NCBI GenBank assembly: GCA_026260175.1
Contig: JAKCWW010001022.1
Location: 1,530-65,529, forward strand
Length of the DNA stretch: 64,000 nt
Source: Reticulitermes lucifugus
Lineage: Eukaryota > Arthropoda > Insecta > Blattodea > Rhinotermitidae
Direction: 5' to 3'
The translations under genes were made by a program, and so were the position numbers. Below the pieces are notes generated by a model. The model saw nothing but the letters and a program-made list of their open reading frames with translations, was not told the DNA's origin and ran no database searches. How positions within the stretch are numbered: position 1 is the first letter of the stretch; every line of letters starts with the position of its first letter. This document shows, one piece after another, positions 11,963 through 24,842 of this stretch.

Positions 11963-12380
11963 CTAAAGGTTTATTTCCATGTAGAAAATCCCCTCCAATA
12001 GCCTCCCTTCTGAGTGAAATACTCCATTCCACCTTATATCCTGTTTCTGAAGGACCAGTTTTATTCCTTGTATTATCCTTCCTTCTGTGCCTAGATCTTC
12101 AAAGTGGTACCTTCCTTCAATTTTTCCCACCAAACTTCTGTATGCGTTTCTCTTCTGCCCCGTACTGTCAAACGCCTCATCCATTTTACCCTCTTTCCTT
12201 TACTCATATTAAAACTTATCAAGGAATACCAATTGTGAAGATCCTCATTATGCGATGTTCCTCCCAGCCTCCTATCACTTCCTCCCTCTTAAGTCCAAAT
12301 ATTTTCCTCGTTACTCTCTTGTCGAAAACACAGAAAAAGCTGAGCATCTCCCTTAATGTAAGACGCAAATTTTCACACAT
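11963..12380 (-). pseudogene. LINE ORF2 C-terminal fragment
   Basis: A minus-strand frame (11963-12184) contains KRNAYRSLVGKIEGRYHFED, which corresponds to the RNAYRSLVGKPEGKRPLGRP region typical of the C-terminus of RTE/BovB-type LINE reverse transcriptases. Shortly after, the frame shifts away from the expected RRRWEDNIKMDL. Upstream on the same strand (12270-12360) the complement of CACTTCCTCCCTCTTAAG and AAATATTTTCCTCGTTAC matches the preceding part of ORF2. The fragment is 5'-truncated and has at least one frameshift. Confidence 0.65.
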
Positions 12381-12654
12381 ATGTAAAACAACAAGCAAAA
12401 ATATTGTTGTGTTTTAGTCTATTATAAATTCTGTAGGTTGGGTAGCAGGCGGGAAAAATAGTATGAATTTAATCTGCCCTAAATTGAGTAGCGAATGCAA
12501 TTTTGATTTTTTGTGTCTTTTCTAAACCTTTGACTTTTTAAATATGTTAAAGGGTTTATTAGCCCTTTTGATATTATTCTTTCCGTGTGTCATTCCTATA
12601 ATCTATCACATTTACAAATAAATGCGCACAATAGGATTACAAGCTATAGACAAG

Positions 12655-12715
12655 TTTTTAAAAATTCCTGCAGGTTTTGGCACTGAGGCTCCATCCTCAG
12701 AGAGTCTCAAATACA
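12655..12715 (-). other. Hammerhead-like motif, possible Penelope-like end
   Basis: On the minus strand CTGAGGA (12694-12700) fits the CUGANGA box. It is followed by a spacer (TGGAGCCTCAGTGCC) whose ends GG and CC can pair, then AAAAC in place of GAAAC (12674-12678). The downstream text, ctgcaggaatttttaaaaacttg, has the flavour of Penelope-like 3' tails. The changed GAAAC box predicts an inactive ribozyme. Confidence 0.35.
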
Positions 12716-12719
12716 AAGG

Positions 12720-13830
12720 AGTACAAGCACCAATACATCAATCTGGGAAGTACAATGCACCTCGGCGCCGAAGTGTGTAGGAGTTTTTAAAAATTATGTG
12801 TAGTTTCTAATTATATTTTTGCATTTTTGATGAATATTATTGATTATTTATTATTTATGTTTATGTTACTACGCCTAACATAAAGTTTTTTTATAAAATC
12901 TTCATTATCTCTAAACTTTGCACTTTCTAAGTCCCCTATTTCACTCGTATCCATTGTGTATGCTTGAGAGAGTTATTCTGGTAACAATAAGATGAAAAAC
13001 GTAAACCAGAGAAGCCTTCACTCTCCTTACAGTGCAGCTTGTAAAGTTGTAAAAGATAAAACTCGTAACGGATAGCTCGTTTTAAATTTGTTGTGTCTAT
13101 ATTCGACAAATTCTGGAGGTTACAATTTTACAGTGTTTGAAACAGGCCAATTACTCTTTCATTAATACAGTTCACGGATCAAAGAAAATTTCAACAAAGA
13201 AGGAACGTTTGATATAACGAGTTCTTTTTCTGTTGTTTTTATTAGGCTTGCAATAAAATTACTTCTTGTTTGTTTAAGAAAGAAATAAGTGTTCTGTTCT
13301 GTGCTTAACCACAAGGTAATAATACTAAAATAGAACATGAGTTAAGATCAAGTACTATTATGATTTAAAATAAAACATTAGAAAAGGAGAAAATTAAAAT
13401 AAAATGCCTGAAGAAGTGCTTTCGTTCCTTTACCAATGTAATCACTCATTAATGAAGGTGTATTTTTAATCGGAGTCTGATTTCCTCTTCTGCAAGTTCC
13501 AATCAAGGAAAATGATCAAAGGAAGAAAAGTAATAATGTCCAAAACACAAGAATGTAGCGAAATATATTCCCATATTTTACATCGTCCCATGTTGGACTC
13601 TTAAATGTCTCATCAGTTACAAGAATCATGTGCGTTAATTTCCTGTTTAGGGAAACTGGTCTGCTTTGCATGTCCACCACAAAGATTTTATTTAGTCTGG
13701 CCGTGTGACACACGCGAAGCTATTCTGTTCTTCACCTTTATGACTCTTCTCCAGGTTCGTAGATTAGCTATGTAAATCACAGTGCTAATCCTCGTGTTAA
13801 TTTCTTTCTTTCTTATTTTGACCTCTTTCT
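12720..13830. other. Unassigned DNA
   Basis: No gene or repeat recognised. Confidence 0.4.
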
Positions 13831-13834
13831 ACCT

Positions 13835-14065
13835 ACTCATTGTAGGCGTAGAGGGTTATTGCTGCACCTGATCACACTCAATTACACACACACACATACA
13901 CACACACGCACTCGGTAGAACTCCTCTGGACGAAGGATCGGCCCGTCTCAGAGACCTCTACATGAAAACACAGATCCATGCTCCGGTGGGATTCGATCCC
14001 GCAATCGCAGCAAGCGTGCGGTTGCAGACCCACACCTTAGATTGCGCGGCCACTGGGATCGGCTC
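13835..14065 (-). repeat. tRNA-derived SINE, family 3
   Basis: On the minus strand the head reads GTGGCCGCGCAATCTAAGG (box A), then a box B-like GGGATCGAATCCCACC. The body contains CTTCGTCCAGAGGAG (about 13920). It matches the copies at 46.3 kb and 47.5 kb. The head resembles the first half of a tRNA-Leu or tRNA-Ser gene. A CA-repeat (13883-13908) lies in the body. Confidence 0.65.
13883..13908. repeat. (CA)n microsatellite
   Basis: CA dinucleotides with one interruption (acacatacacac), inside the family 3 SINE. Confidence 0.85.
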
Positions 14066-14230
14066 GTGTATGTACCAATACTTTAAAATTAGAAACTCTT
14101 CACACATAAGCCTAATATATTTGTTTGATTCCAAAGGAAAGAAAGAGCAATATTTTCTTTAACAGAATTAACGTCTTGTCCTTCATGACCGAGACAAATT
14201 GTGTTACTTGGTAACGCGGGAATTATATGT

Positions 14231-14262
14231 ATAATATAATATAATATAATATAATGTAATGC
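14231..14262. repeat. (ATAAT)n microsatellite
   Basis: Five pure ATAAT units followed by slightly changed units. Confidence 0.9.
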
Positions 14263-14264
14263 AA

Positions 14265-17200
14265 TAGAGCATATATAATAGTCAAATGTCTGTCCGTCCT
14301 TCCTTCCTTTCCGTCCCATCCTGTACCTTGAAAAGGCAAAGTCGTAGAAAAATGGATGGCAAAAGAATGTTGATTTTGGAGTGATAACCCCGAGAAAACA
14401 ATTAACCTCTTTATTTCAAAAGATAGGCACAGAGTGCTTCACAAGGAGGAAATCGGCAGGAACTCATTGCTCTAGGAAAATACGAACGCTGCTCTTTGTT
14501 TTGTAATTGTGCACAGAATAACCCCGTGTAGGCAATTCGACCATAATCGAGTCAAGCGCCCTTACTGAAGTACGGTACATGGAAAGTGAAAAGAGTATTT
14601 CATATGCCGTAGAGCTTGTAGCGTGGTCCCTAAACCGAAGGAGCTACCCCGTCCCAGCATATTTCAAATACCGTTGATTCTTGCAGAGTACTTACCCTGT
14701 TCCTTGCAGTTAAATCTGTACTCACTAGCGTGTGTTACCTCCATCTCCTGGGGACGGTGCTACAATCGAGCAGTGTGTTTTCTCTGAACCAGATGATAAT
14801 TTTCTATACGGCTTTTTAACATGTTATAGTAAAGGTGCGTCTCCGAATATCTCTTAGTAAAGAGCATAAATTTTGAGTCGCCACTTGAAACTTCATATTT
14901 GGAAGTGTTCTCGACGTTGTCATTTCCATGTTACTTCGGAGTGGCCTTTAGTGGCACAATGTTCACACCAGTTTCACCAAAGCCAATTAAATATTTCAGA
15001 AATTCAAGTGCAGACCACACGAACACACTGCATAGGCCTCTTGGTGAAATCATAAGCTTATTTCTTCTTTTAAAGAAGGAAGGTGGGCTTAAATGTTTCA
15101 GTGTTTCATAGTTTTTGAACACCTGCAACCCTATATGTATTTGGGGATCTTAGATGGAAGGGAGCTCACGTTGTTCTCTATCGGAAGTTTTTACTAAGAT
15201 TTTGTGGATATTATTGACTGCAAGCAGTTGAACATTATGGAAATGGTAAAGTGGCGTACGATATTGTGGTCAAATTTCGTAAATAACTCTCAGTTTGATT
15301 CAGAAATTATTTTAACCCATAATGTTTATTAACGGGCATGACCCCATACTATTTTCTTTATTTATAAATAAATAAACTAGATTAAATATCCAACCACTTA
15401 TCTTGACCATATATTCGAAAACAGGAAAAAAGGAGTTATAGGACACACAAAGCTTACCTTCATGCTGTAAACGTCTGATGTTACAAATATTTCGTTGTTA
15501 AAATTGTAGTGAGATAACAATTTGTCATAGAAAAATAAAATTCAAATCAGCGCAGGGAGTGTGCGCTTCGTTTTTCCGTAGGTGGTCTTGTTGTGGAGTC
15601 GCCGTTCAGTAGGTTTTTTATTGTTTGCAAGTGTAAATACTTTAGTGACTACTGTTATTTCCTTTGTAGTAAACATCACTTAAATGTAGATTATTTTTTA
15701 GGTTTGCGAGATATAACCACCAAATTTTTTAGCGTAATTAAGGCTTCAATTGTCGACCGATAACAATATTTATGCAAATGTTATAGGTGCTTTATAATAT
15801 AGGTTCTCTTCGTATGACATGCCTACCTCCTATGGTTTATTAGTTGTCGCCATCAAATTAAATATTAATCATATATTTTACACAGCAGAAGTGCTTTAAC
15901 AACATTTGCATATTTTTCGAGGATCTAGTATCATACACCGCATGAGAGTGCTATATTAAGTGGTTCTAGTGTCGTTCCCAACTCATTGGTTCATACCACG
16001 CCATGTTTTGTAATTTATTCTTGGTAACTAAAAAGTACGTTTTAGGAGTGGTCTCTGATTGCTTTCGTCCGTACCAAATTTCTCGAAAAGTTCTTTCATA
16101 TAAAATTTAAAATGGGTAGACTCCGGACAGACCCGCACACACAAAGAGCATGCTGAGTATGCATGCCTATTATTGTCCTTACGGAAGTGGAATAGGCTAA
16201 AAGAAATGCTACCGTTTTGTCAGGATGACAATTCCGAATTCGAAAAGAACACGTATTTACATTATTGCATCTGAAGAAATCTGTCACATTTTGTTTGGCA
16301 GGATGGATGAGAGAACGCCCACATATAAGCCCCACAGAGACACTTAATCTACTCATTAACCGTGTTTATGTGTTCTAAATTGCAGACGCGTTAAGAATGC
16401 ACGGAGCCAGCTGCTCAGTGCTTGTTTCCTTGTTTCCACGTCACAGACGGCTAGACGTCTTCTTAAATCTTGCCAAAGATACCAGCACTAGGAATCTTTA
16501 TCAACCTTATCAACACAACGGACAGAAACTCCATAGATGTTTGAATTATTGAATGGCTACTCAGAAGAAAGAATAGATGGATAAGGAGAAGATGAGCAGA
16601 AAGAAAATAAGTAGATGAATACATTTCCGATCGTTGAGTGGCACGCAGGAAATCATATCAAGCAGTAAAGCTTTTGATTTTTGTGTGGGTGTGCGCCGCT
16701 CAATCATGTTGGACATACATGTTATACTGATTCGGGTAACCATTGTTATCCTCAGTACTGCGGATGAACGCTCCGTAATGTTTAAAACACTTGTACATAA
16801 GCAAGAAAGTAAATATTCCACACAAGAAACTCCATTAGCGCAATTAATCCTTTAAATAGCCTTGCCCCACCACCTCTACATTGATATTCGTGTTAAACTT
16901 AATATTTTCTCAGGTAGCCTGTGGAAGGTGAGGTGATGCATGACATCTCATGTAGATCCAATAATGAAGGAATTAATTACCGCCACAAACGGCTAGTGTA
17001 TGTTATACAGGACTACTTATATTGACAGATGTTATTTGCTTGACTAGCAAGCAAAACTATTTTATATTAAGTATATCATGTAGTTGTCTGTAAGAGCCAG
17101 TTTAAGTGTTAACATTGATAAGAAATTTCATTACAGTTATCAAGCAAAATGCCCAATAACTGACTGTGATACATAACTGATTTACAGAACAGCTGCCACA

Positions 17201-18660
17201 CATTTAGATCTGAAATGCTTCCACGCCATGCTAAACAAACAACAGCAGACAGAACCAGGATTTTTATGTTGTTGTTAGTCGCAGAATAGTATGTCAAAAT
17301 TACCGTACCAACGACAATGTAAGTTTTGGTCTTTTTAGCTAATGCCTGTACCATAATCCATACCATGGTTGAGGCAATAAACAGCTACCTTTACTATAAA
17401 ATATTAACCGTCTGGTCTTCATAACTGAGACGTATATCGTTTACTGTGAAGTAAATCTGAACATTTGTAAGTTACTTGGATTAATGACGCTTTAAACGGC
17501 TAAGGAAGGGGATATTGCTAATAAAATAACACTCCATTTTTCCAGAACATAGCTAATAATGAGTTTCACAGCTGTTGTAGTTGATAGAGTAAAATTAAAT
17601 AACATGAGTACTGCAGGTTTTACTCATTTTTATGTTTCCCTGCTCTGTACACCCAAAGCTATTGACTGTACAGAGACCGACAGTAGAGCAGTGCGACAAG
17701 CAAAATTGCTGTAATTGCCACCCCACAGTTTTGAAGCGATTTGCTTCCGATTTCTGTCCAGTCCGTCTCCATGTTCCGGGCTAATTATGAATCCATAGGC
17801 TGAATGATATACACTGAGATTTATTAACCTTTTAATGTAAGGCACAGTGTTTATTGTATGAACTATGTATTTTACACAGAAATCTGCAAATTGTCCAGGC
17901 TGTATTTGTTGAATTCGTAAGATTAACAGAATTAACAAGGAGTATTTTACTGCTCATCACTAACAGCTTTGTCTTTGTAATGAGGTGGCGGTCCGTTTCC
18001 ATTGCGGCTAAAGCCGGATATTTAAACATCATATAGATGATCTTCTTGTTCAGAGGCCCCGTCAGCAATATCGGTCATGAAACAGCATTTTATCTTAACC
18101 CACACAATTTGTCAAACTGAGGTTGCCGCATTGCTAGACAGCTGGTTTACAAACACATTTGATGTCAAAATGTTGTGTCCACAAAAAAAAATTGCTTCTC
18201 CTTATATTTTCATAAAAGTTTAACATGCGTTAGTGTTGGTCTATTAATGATGTGCCAGGTTTTGTCTGTCTCCTGTAAAATTGTGTATCGGTGGGTTAGG
18301 ACAATTTGCTCTTTCATGCGCAATATTAAGAATATTTTAATTTTATAAGGGAATGTAGAATAACCAAGGAACCAATGCCATACAGAAGAGTCCTTTTAGG
18401 GAAGCTAATGCTCGCCCAGCTGTTTGACCAGATGAGCCCAAAGGCTTATTGCCGTGTTCGCAGAAGAAAGTTGTTTGAGGCCAGATAAAAACACACGTTG
18501 TCTTTTTGGTTACAACGCTGTGTATTTTAAAAAAAGTAAACTGACATTTTTGAGGAAAAAATCTTCCTTCATTTTCATGGGATATATAAATCTTTACGTC
18601 ACAAAAATTTTAAATTTCATACAGCTGAATTCTTTTTCCATTATATACATTGGTGTAAAA
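14265..18660. other. Unassigned DNA
   Basis: No gene, RNA gene or repeat recognised over about 4.4 kb. Open frames on both strands are 60-102 codons long without domains. This could be intergenic or intronic. Confidence 0.4.
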
Positions 18661-18664
18661 TTTA

Positions 18665-18745
18665 CTTTAATGTTATTCCTCCTCTACGTCTGGGTCTCCC
18701 AATTGGCCTCGTGCCTTCAGGTTTCCTGTTAGGGTGTTGCAAGTG
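18665..18745 (-). repeat. LINE ORF2 fragment
   Basis: TATTCCTCCTCTACGTCTGG followed by gtctcccaattggcctc and gccttcaggtttcc matches, in complement, the region coding for GRPRRRW in the RTE/BovB-type LINE. The intact counterpart is at about 42700-42750. The fragment is short and old. Confidence 0.45.
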
Positions 18746-18749
18746 CTTA

Positions 18750-19850
18750 TCTCTACAATTTGTGCCACACTCTCATAAAGTTCCTCATCACATACTACTT
18801 TTGAAGTAAAAGAAGAATTTTTATGAAACTTCGGAAGGACATTCCTTCATCTGTACATTTTATGTTATGATCAACGTGACGGGTGGCAAAACTTCTGATA
18901 TTGGGGCAACACTAATGGCATTACTGCAAGTTCATGACCTCTTGAGTAAAATATTTTGCTGCTTTATTAAAGGTAATACATTTTTAGAATGTAAATAGAG
19001 AACATGATACCGTGAAAACACGTATTTAACTTTTCTTTCTGTTTGGTGTTAATAATTTGTTGGAGAAATCGATAAAAATTTTGTACGGATGTTGATTATA
19101 ATTATATGTAAGTAATGTACGAAAGCTCCTTTTGCATATCAATAGTTACAGACATGGTAACAGTGCTATCTTCTGAGGTCCCAAAAAAATGACAAATTCA
19201 TCGCATGAGATTTGAGGTTCAAAAGGCAGTGAATATAAAATAATATTTAGTCAGAATGTTCTTGGTGTAAATTATGCACAGAACTGGTCACTAAACAATA
19301 ACCAAATGATTTATTACTCAAAAATTCGTAATGGCTCTTCTATGCATTCCCTATACTGATGGAATGTCGCTTCTTCAGGTATTGGTTGGCGGTGACTGCC
19401 TGCAGATATGGATGTAACTGAATAGACAAGAAGGGGTGGTCCTCCTATTTAGTGGAAGAGCGCGAGGTTATCGCCTCTTTGCAAGAATCAACATTCTATG
19501 TGAAGGGTCTCTTAAATAAACTATTCCATTGAACGTAATCCCTACCGTCAGGGAAATACTGGGTTACATAAAATAAACAAAAATTTATTGCATCTTATAG
19601 AAGCCGAAACTTCATTATTGTGTTAACAAAAACCCGTCACTGGTCCCTAAACTGAACTATAGAAATCCTGCCCACAAACATCTTGCCCTCTACTTTTCAT
19701 ATCCCTTCTGATATAGTCCTTTCACCTGCGCCTACATATCATGAGAGATTGTAAAAATCCTCACAACGGAACCCTGTATATGTTTCTTGTCTTTGCCATA
19801 CATAATACTTGTGGCGCCCATCCCATTACCCGGAACATGCTCACCATAAT
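18750..19850. other. Unassigned DNA
   Basis: No gene or repeat recognised. Confidence 0.4.
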
Positions 19851-19854
19851 AATA

Positions 19855-19990
19855 TCTATCCTTTAACAGAAGTTAAGAAGTCATTAGTTTTCAGTCATCC
19901 CGTTACTTCTTCCCTCTTAAGTTTAAGAATATCACGTACAACATGTAGAGATTTTGAAAGCTGAAACATTTTGCTTTAAAGTACTGATTC
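19855..19990 (-). repeat. Possible LINE ORF2 fragment
   Basis: CCCGTTACTTCTTCCCTCTTAAG-like text at about 19899 resembles the plus-strand text of the LINE piece at 12.28 kb (cactTCCTCCCTCTTAAG). The resemblance fades on both sides. Confidence 0.3.
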
Positions 19991-19994
19991 TTAT

Positions 19995-21355
19995 TACTGT
20001 GGGGCCGGATATCCTTTGAGACATTTAATCTGATTAAAAAATGGTGCTGAAATATCATTATCTAAATTTTTTTCAAAATCGAAGACTGATAGATTTTATA
20101 TATTCACCCTAATCTATAAGATTTCAGATATCCAATGTAAGAGACATCCAATCCAGTGACGTTGTATCCGATTCCAAAAGTTTCTTTAGACATATACTTT
20201 GCGCAAGCTTTCTGTCCTTAAACACCCGATCACCTCCTAATCCAAGTAATAAATCAATGTGTAAAATTAGGCTCTCGAACGTAAACACGAGAGATAAACT
20301 AGGCAATGAACTGAGTCTCTGCGACTTATACTTTGTAAAAATTTGAAGCTAAAACTACACATTTGGAAATGGTGCAATATTTAAAGAAAGAAGCAAGTAA
20401 TTCTTTAATATCCTACACAAATTTAAACATTAGCAAGGAAGTGATATCGAAATAAATTTCTCTACCTCTGGTTCTATTTGGTGACTGAGTACATATTCCT
20501 AAACCCTTATATTCGAATTTATTATTAAGCATTTAAAGCACAGTAGACGCTCTACTTAACACCTGATTGACAATAAAGAACTCTAAACTGTGCCCACAGA
20601 ATGTATTTATGAGCGCCGTATGTCTAAGTACTTTATTGAAGAGCAACTACTCTTTTGTCCTTTTAATGAATCTACCGTGTGTTTTCTGCAATTTTAAAAT
20701 AACATTTCATGAATTTGTGGTTTCAAAAGTTTTAAATAATATATCCTTAAACTGATTTTCTCGGCAATAAATTCCGGACATAAGTGCAATCTTTAAAGCC
20801 GCGTCCATCATAATGTCGTTCTGTAAAAGATATCCGGTGATCAAGACAAATTTTTGTGACTTAGTTGGCGACACTGTCAGTAGCTATAATATACCGCGTC
20901 GATGGGAGACAAATGAATATAAATGTGCAGTACTAGTAGAAAGATACTGAGGGGGGAAAATCCGAAAACTCTGAGAGAGATCTACCGCAATAGTATTTCA
21001 TCCACCCTAGTCCCAAATACAAGACTCTGAGACTGAAAACAGACCTCTGTAGTGAAAAGCCGCTAACTAATCATCTTTTCACAGCCATGGTACGAAGTCA
21101 AAACGTACATCCAACACGTAGCTCTGGACCGCAGTTTTTATGAGCAATATAAAATAATAAATTAAATATTTATTTTTGCATTATTTAATGATGCCGTCAT
21201 CAGCCGAAATAGTGTAGTTGGTACTGTGTTTAGTCTACGGGTCGGAAAATCTAGGAATATTATTCGATTTCCCGTAAAGGTAAGAGATTTTTCCTATTGC
21301 AATACGTCCATAAGGCATCTGTAGTCCAGTCGGTCTCCTGTTCAGCTGGTATCGG
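19995..21355. other. Unassigned DNA
   Basis: No gene or repeat recognised. Confidence 0.4.
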
Positions 21356-21360
21356 TAGTG

Positions 21361-21430
21361 ATTTCCTGTGGGTAAGGCGGTCAAGGCTTGAAATCAACCC
21401 TCACCTCTATCCATGCTGAGGTTACGAAAG
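21361..21430 (+). repeat. SINE body fragment
   Basis: CCTGTGGGTAAGGCGGTCAAG then ctcacctctatccatgctgaggttacg follows the common layout of insect tRNA-derived SINE bodies: a GGGGGTAAGGCGGCC block, then a block ending in GCCGAGGTCATGG. No head or tail remains. Confidence 0.4.
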
Positions 21431-21434
21431 AACA

Positions 21435-22595
21435 GAAATATTATTTCCCTTCCCTACTTATCTTCGCGGAGTGCACAGGGATAAACCGTCTTCCTTTAAC
21501 AATGCTGTCTATAGCTGAGAATTTATATATATCGTTGAATTTTAAGACGATTAGTAAAGGACTAATTGGCAAATAAGTGAAAGGAATTGATCATGACCTA
21601 ATTTAAGGTACTGTACCGAAATTCCCCTGGAATGACTAAGAAGAAATCTGAAACTTCAGCCAGGTGAGCGTTTTCCTGGGCCATGGTTTGCAAAGGCGAA
21701 GAACCCGATATGAAGAACAATGCTTTGATGTCATATGAAATAATGTTTTGTACTATCTACTACGAATCAAGTCTCTCTTTCGGAAGATTTTGTCTGAGTT
21801 GGCTGTGACTAAGTAACTAATCAACTAATATTACTGTAAAAAACACGAAGCTTCTAGATCGCTAATAACAAGGTTGGACACCAGATATGATTCTGAAATA
21901 TTTCTATAATCCTTCCATCTTCAACGTTCATCCCACCTCCTCGGTATTTCAAAAACCTAGATGTATTCTCAAGCTTCTTTCTTACTACCCAAAATCCTAA
22001 GTTACTTGTCTTTGCCACTCAAATAGTAGCAGGGCCTGCCCAACACCCCAGCATATCGCTTCAGGTTTAGAGTACAATTTTAAAAAGTTCTTCAGGATAA
22101 AATTCGGACAAAATGCTACACTTTTGTTGAATTGAACTGTTTATTTTAAAGCTTTCTTCAGGTCTAATCGGAAAATGTTTCGAGAAAATAAATACTAGGT
22201 AGTTAGAACAGCTTAGCAGTCCGAATAACAAAACTACAAATTCAAGCTACGATAAGAATAAGAATTTTATTGCATTTAACGAGCTTGAACAATGTATGTA
22301 AAGATGAGATCTCACACTACAGTGTAAATATGTAATGAAACACAATTTACTCCTTGTACATTTTTATATAAAGCCTAATGCTGTCACTTTGGACTGAAAC
22401 ACGTAGCGTATTGTAAACAAGAAATTACTTTACAGCAAACATGCCCTTTGTGTTTGAAGGCATTTTAATTAATCAGTAGTTAATTCACTATAAATCCGTA
22501 GGCTCCACATTACAATAAATAAAGCAGCAGTTCTCTTTTGAACGATATATATATATATAATTTGTCATGATTCCACGTGAATATAATTAAACAAG
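21435..22595. other. Unassigned DNA
   Basis: No gene recognised. A short (AT)n run lies at about 22545-22559. Confidence 0.4.
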
Positions 22596-22598
22596 TAT

Positions 22599-22683
22599 GT
22601 CAGGATGGCCTTAGCGGTCTAAGGCGCTGCTTTCAGGTCGCAGTCCACTTCTGTGGGCATGGGTTCGAATCGCACTTATGACA
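22599..22683 (+). tRNA. tRNA-Leu(CAG)-like sequence, probably decayed
   Basis: The 85-base stretch follows a tRNA-Leu(CAG) from end to end. It has acceptor GTCAGGA, D arm GCC...GGTCTAAGGC, anticodon loop TTCAGGT with anticodon CAG, a long variable arm (gtccacttctgtgggc), T arm ATGGGTTCGAATCGCAC, 3' acceptor TTATGAC and discriminator A. A TTTT stretch, a possible polymerase III terminator, starts two bases later at 22686. Oddities are a one-base longer D loop, a broken pair in the anticodon stem (TGCT against CGCA), two mispairs in the T stem and one mispair in the acceptor stem. These point to a pseudogene or a SINE-like retrocopy rather than a working gene. There is no intron. Confidence 0.6.
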
Positions 22684-22689
22684 ATTTTA

Positions 22690-23510
22690 TGCACTCCATA
22701 CAAGAACACGATAGAACAAGCAGTCATCAGTCTGTCCAAATAGGTGTTTTTGCTCTGATCTAGAAGAGGGAAGCGACTTGACATCGCATGCTTACACTTC
22801 TACAAATTTTATTTACTGACACCTCCAGGTATATCATTGCTTATTAAAAGCCATATATTTACGTCATAATTGTGATATAAATCTAATATGTAAGTATTTG
22901 TTTTGCGAAATAGTTATAGCGTCTTACAATTTTCGCCAGCTCTTTCATGTATGTTTTGCCAACACAACAGTATTGAAGAAAGAAGCCAACGTAACCAAGA
23001 CACTTAAAAACTGACAAATATTTACACACGTCAACCGAAGTTTATTTCCCCAACGTTAGGTTCTGAGGTTTCATTTTAATGACAGAATGTTAGTATATTG
23101 GCATAATTTTGCCGGAGTTTTAACTTCATGGAAAGGAATTATAGCACGAAAGTAAGTTTCTGTGGCGCCACTTATTGAAAGATATCTTCAACCAACCGTC
23201 ATTTTTGTGTTAGAGTTAGGTTTGCGACAATGGTAACTATGAGAACCGATGTATTCTGGGATGTGGAGTTGTACATTTTAGTAGATCGGTACCAATTTCA
23301 CTCTCAGCACCCGATCTTTTATGTCATTTCTTTATTCTTCTCATCTCAACTCTTTTCGGTAAATATGCGTAAAGGTGATTTCAAGAAACAATAAATGATT
23401 TAACTGAATAAATAATTACATTCACATTCCAAGTGTTTTTACAGGTTTTGCTAAGAATACATTTAATTTTAGCAGTCCGTACATGGTGCTCATGTCGATA
23501 AATTTGACTA
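22690..23510. other. Unassigned DNA
   Basis: No gene or repeat recognised. Confidence 0.4.
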
Positions 23511-23515
23511 CGCTA

Positions 23516-23667
23516 TAACAAAAGATAGGGACAGGTGGCGGGCTCTTGTGAGTGCGATAATGAACATTCGGGTTCCATAAAACGCGGGGAATTTCTTGAC
23601 TAGCTGAAGATCTGTTAGCTTCACAAGAAGGACTCTGCTCCATGGAGTTAGTTAGTAACAAAAGATA
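23516..23667 (+). mobile_element. 5'-truncated LINE insertion with target-site duplication
   Basis: The LINE 3' end occupies 23528-23655. It begins at GGGACAGGTGGCGGGCTC (coding for RDRWRALV in the family), runs through TTCTTGACTAGCTG and ends ccatggagttagttag. It is flanked by a perfect 12-base direct repeat, TAACAAAAGATA, at 23516-23527 and 23656-23667. This is the usual product of target-primed reverse transcription with 5' truncation. The unmutated duplication indicates a relatively recent insertion. Confidence 0.88.
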
Positions 23668-23669
23668 AC

Positions 23670-24840
23670 ATAAAATATCAAGAAAGAATATCTGATACGT
23701 TTTACTTGAATGTTATACAAACCTTTTAAACAAAATTATAATTACCTTGAAAATATTACAACATTTTTTATCTCTTATCTGCAGCTCTTTTCTCATAATT
23801 AGATCATTTTTTACGCATGAAAATGGAAAAAACGAAAAAACCCAAGCCAAAATATAAGCACGTTTTCAAAATGAAGCAAATACGTGTATAGGTACTGCCG
23901 CCAAGTTTCGCGCAACTTGACCACCGGACTACGTGACATCGTGCATGTGAAAGGTCCTGTAACCGGCTAAATCTATCAACTGTTTAGTCATTTTCTTAAG
24001 CCTTAAAGCATATTCCTTGTCGGCATCGAAATTCGAGATTGCACTGCATACTTCTCATGCAGCTTTCTCTCTATTATCTTCAAAATTTCCACCCAAATTA
24101 GCACTCCCAAAGTTATTCATAACGTCATTGATTTCGTCATAAAGCAAAACTCCATTTACAAAATTTACAAAATTAAAAATTTAGTCCATAGGCCCAACTT
24201 CTTTCTTCTACTGCATATTAAAACAGTTCACCCCACCATCTTTCCTTCTTTGCTACCCCCAACGCTGTACCTTCCCTCCAGTCTACTTTTACAAGAACGA
24301 AGGGCGGGTACTGCCTGGTGAACTTTTTACCTCCCTGTGTTAAATGTAGAATCTCTCACTACGTTCCGTCCGTCTCCTCTTTCTTCTTATTCTTTTTCTG
24401 CTGCATATTTTTGTTTCTCTTTGGCCTTCCACTCTTTGGTTTTCATGCTTTAAGTGTTAATTGTGTTGTTGACTGTTTGTGAGGTTTCCAGCACAGGCAA
24501 ACCTTTCTGATACACAATTCGTCTATTACGTTCAGGGCGAGGAATGGGGTGAGAAATTGTTTTCTTTCGGGAACAGAATTTAATCTTGCCAGAAATGTGA
24601 AATTAAATTTTATGTTAATTGTAATGACCTTCTGATTTTAATATATAACAGCGTGAAATATTGTTACTTCAGAGCTAGAGAGCTGTAATGAAATTCTCTG
24701 ACAAGCCAGCTACTGGCTTCACTTTCATATGCCGAGAAACTTAACACTTCAGTGCCACCAGCTGTGCGCTGGCTGCCCGATACGTGTTGCTACATCTCCA
24801 AATATTTATATATTTATATTATACTTATATATTTCAAGAG
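23670..24840. other. Unassigned DNA
   Basis: No gene or repeat recognised. Confidence 0.4.
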
Positions 24841-24842
24841 AA

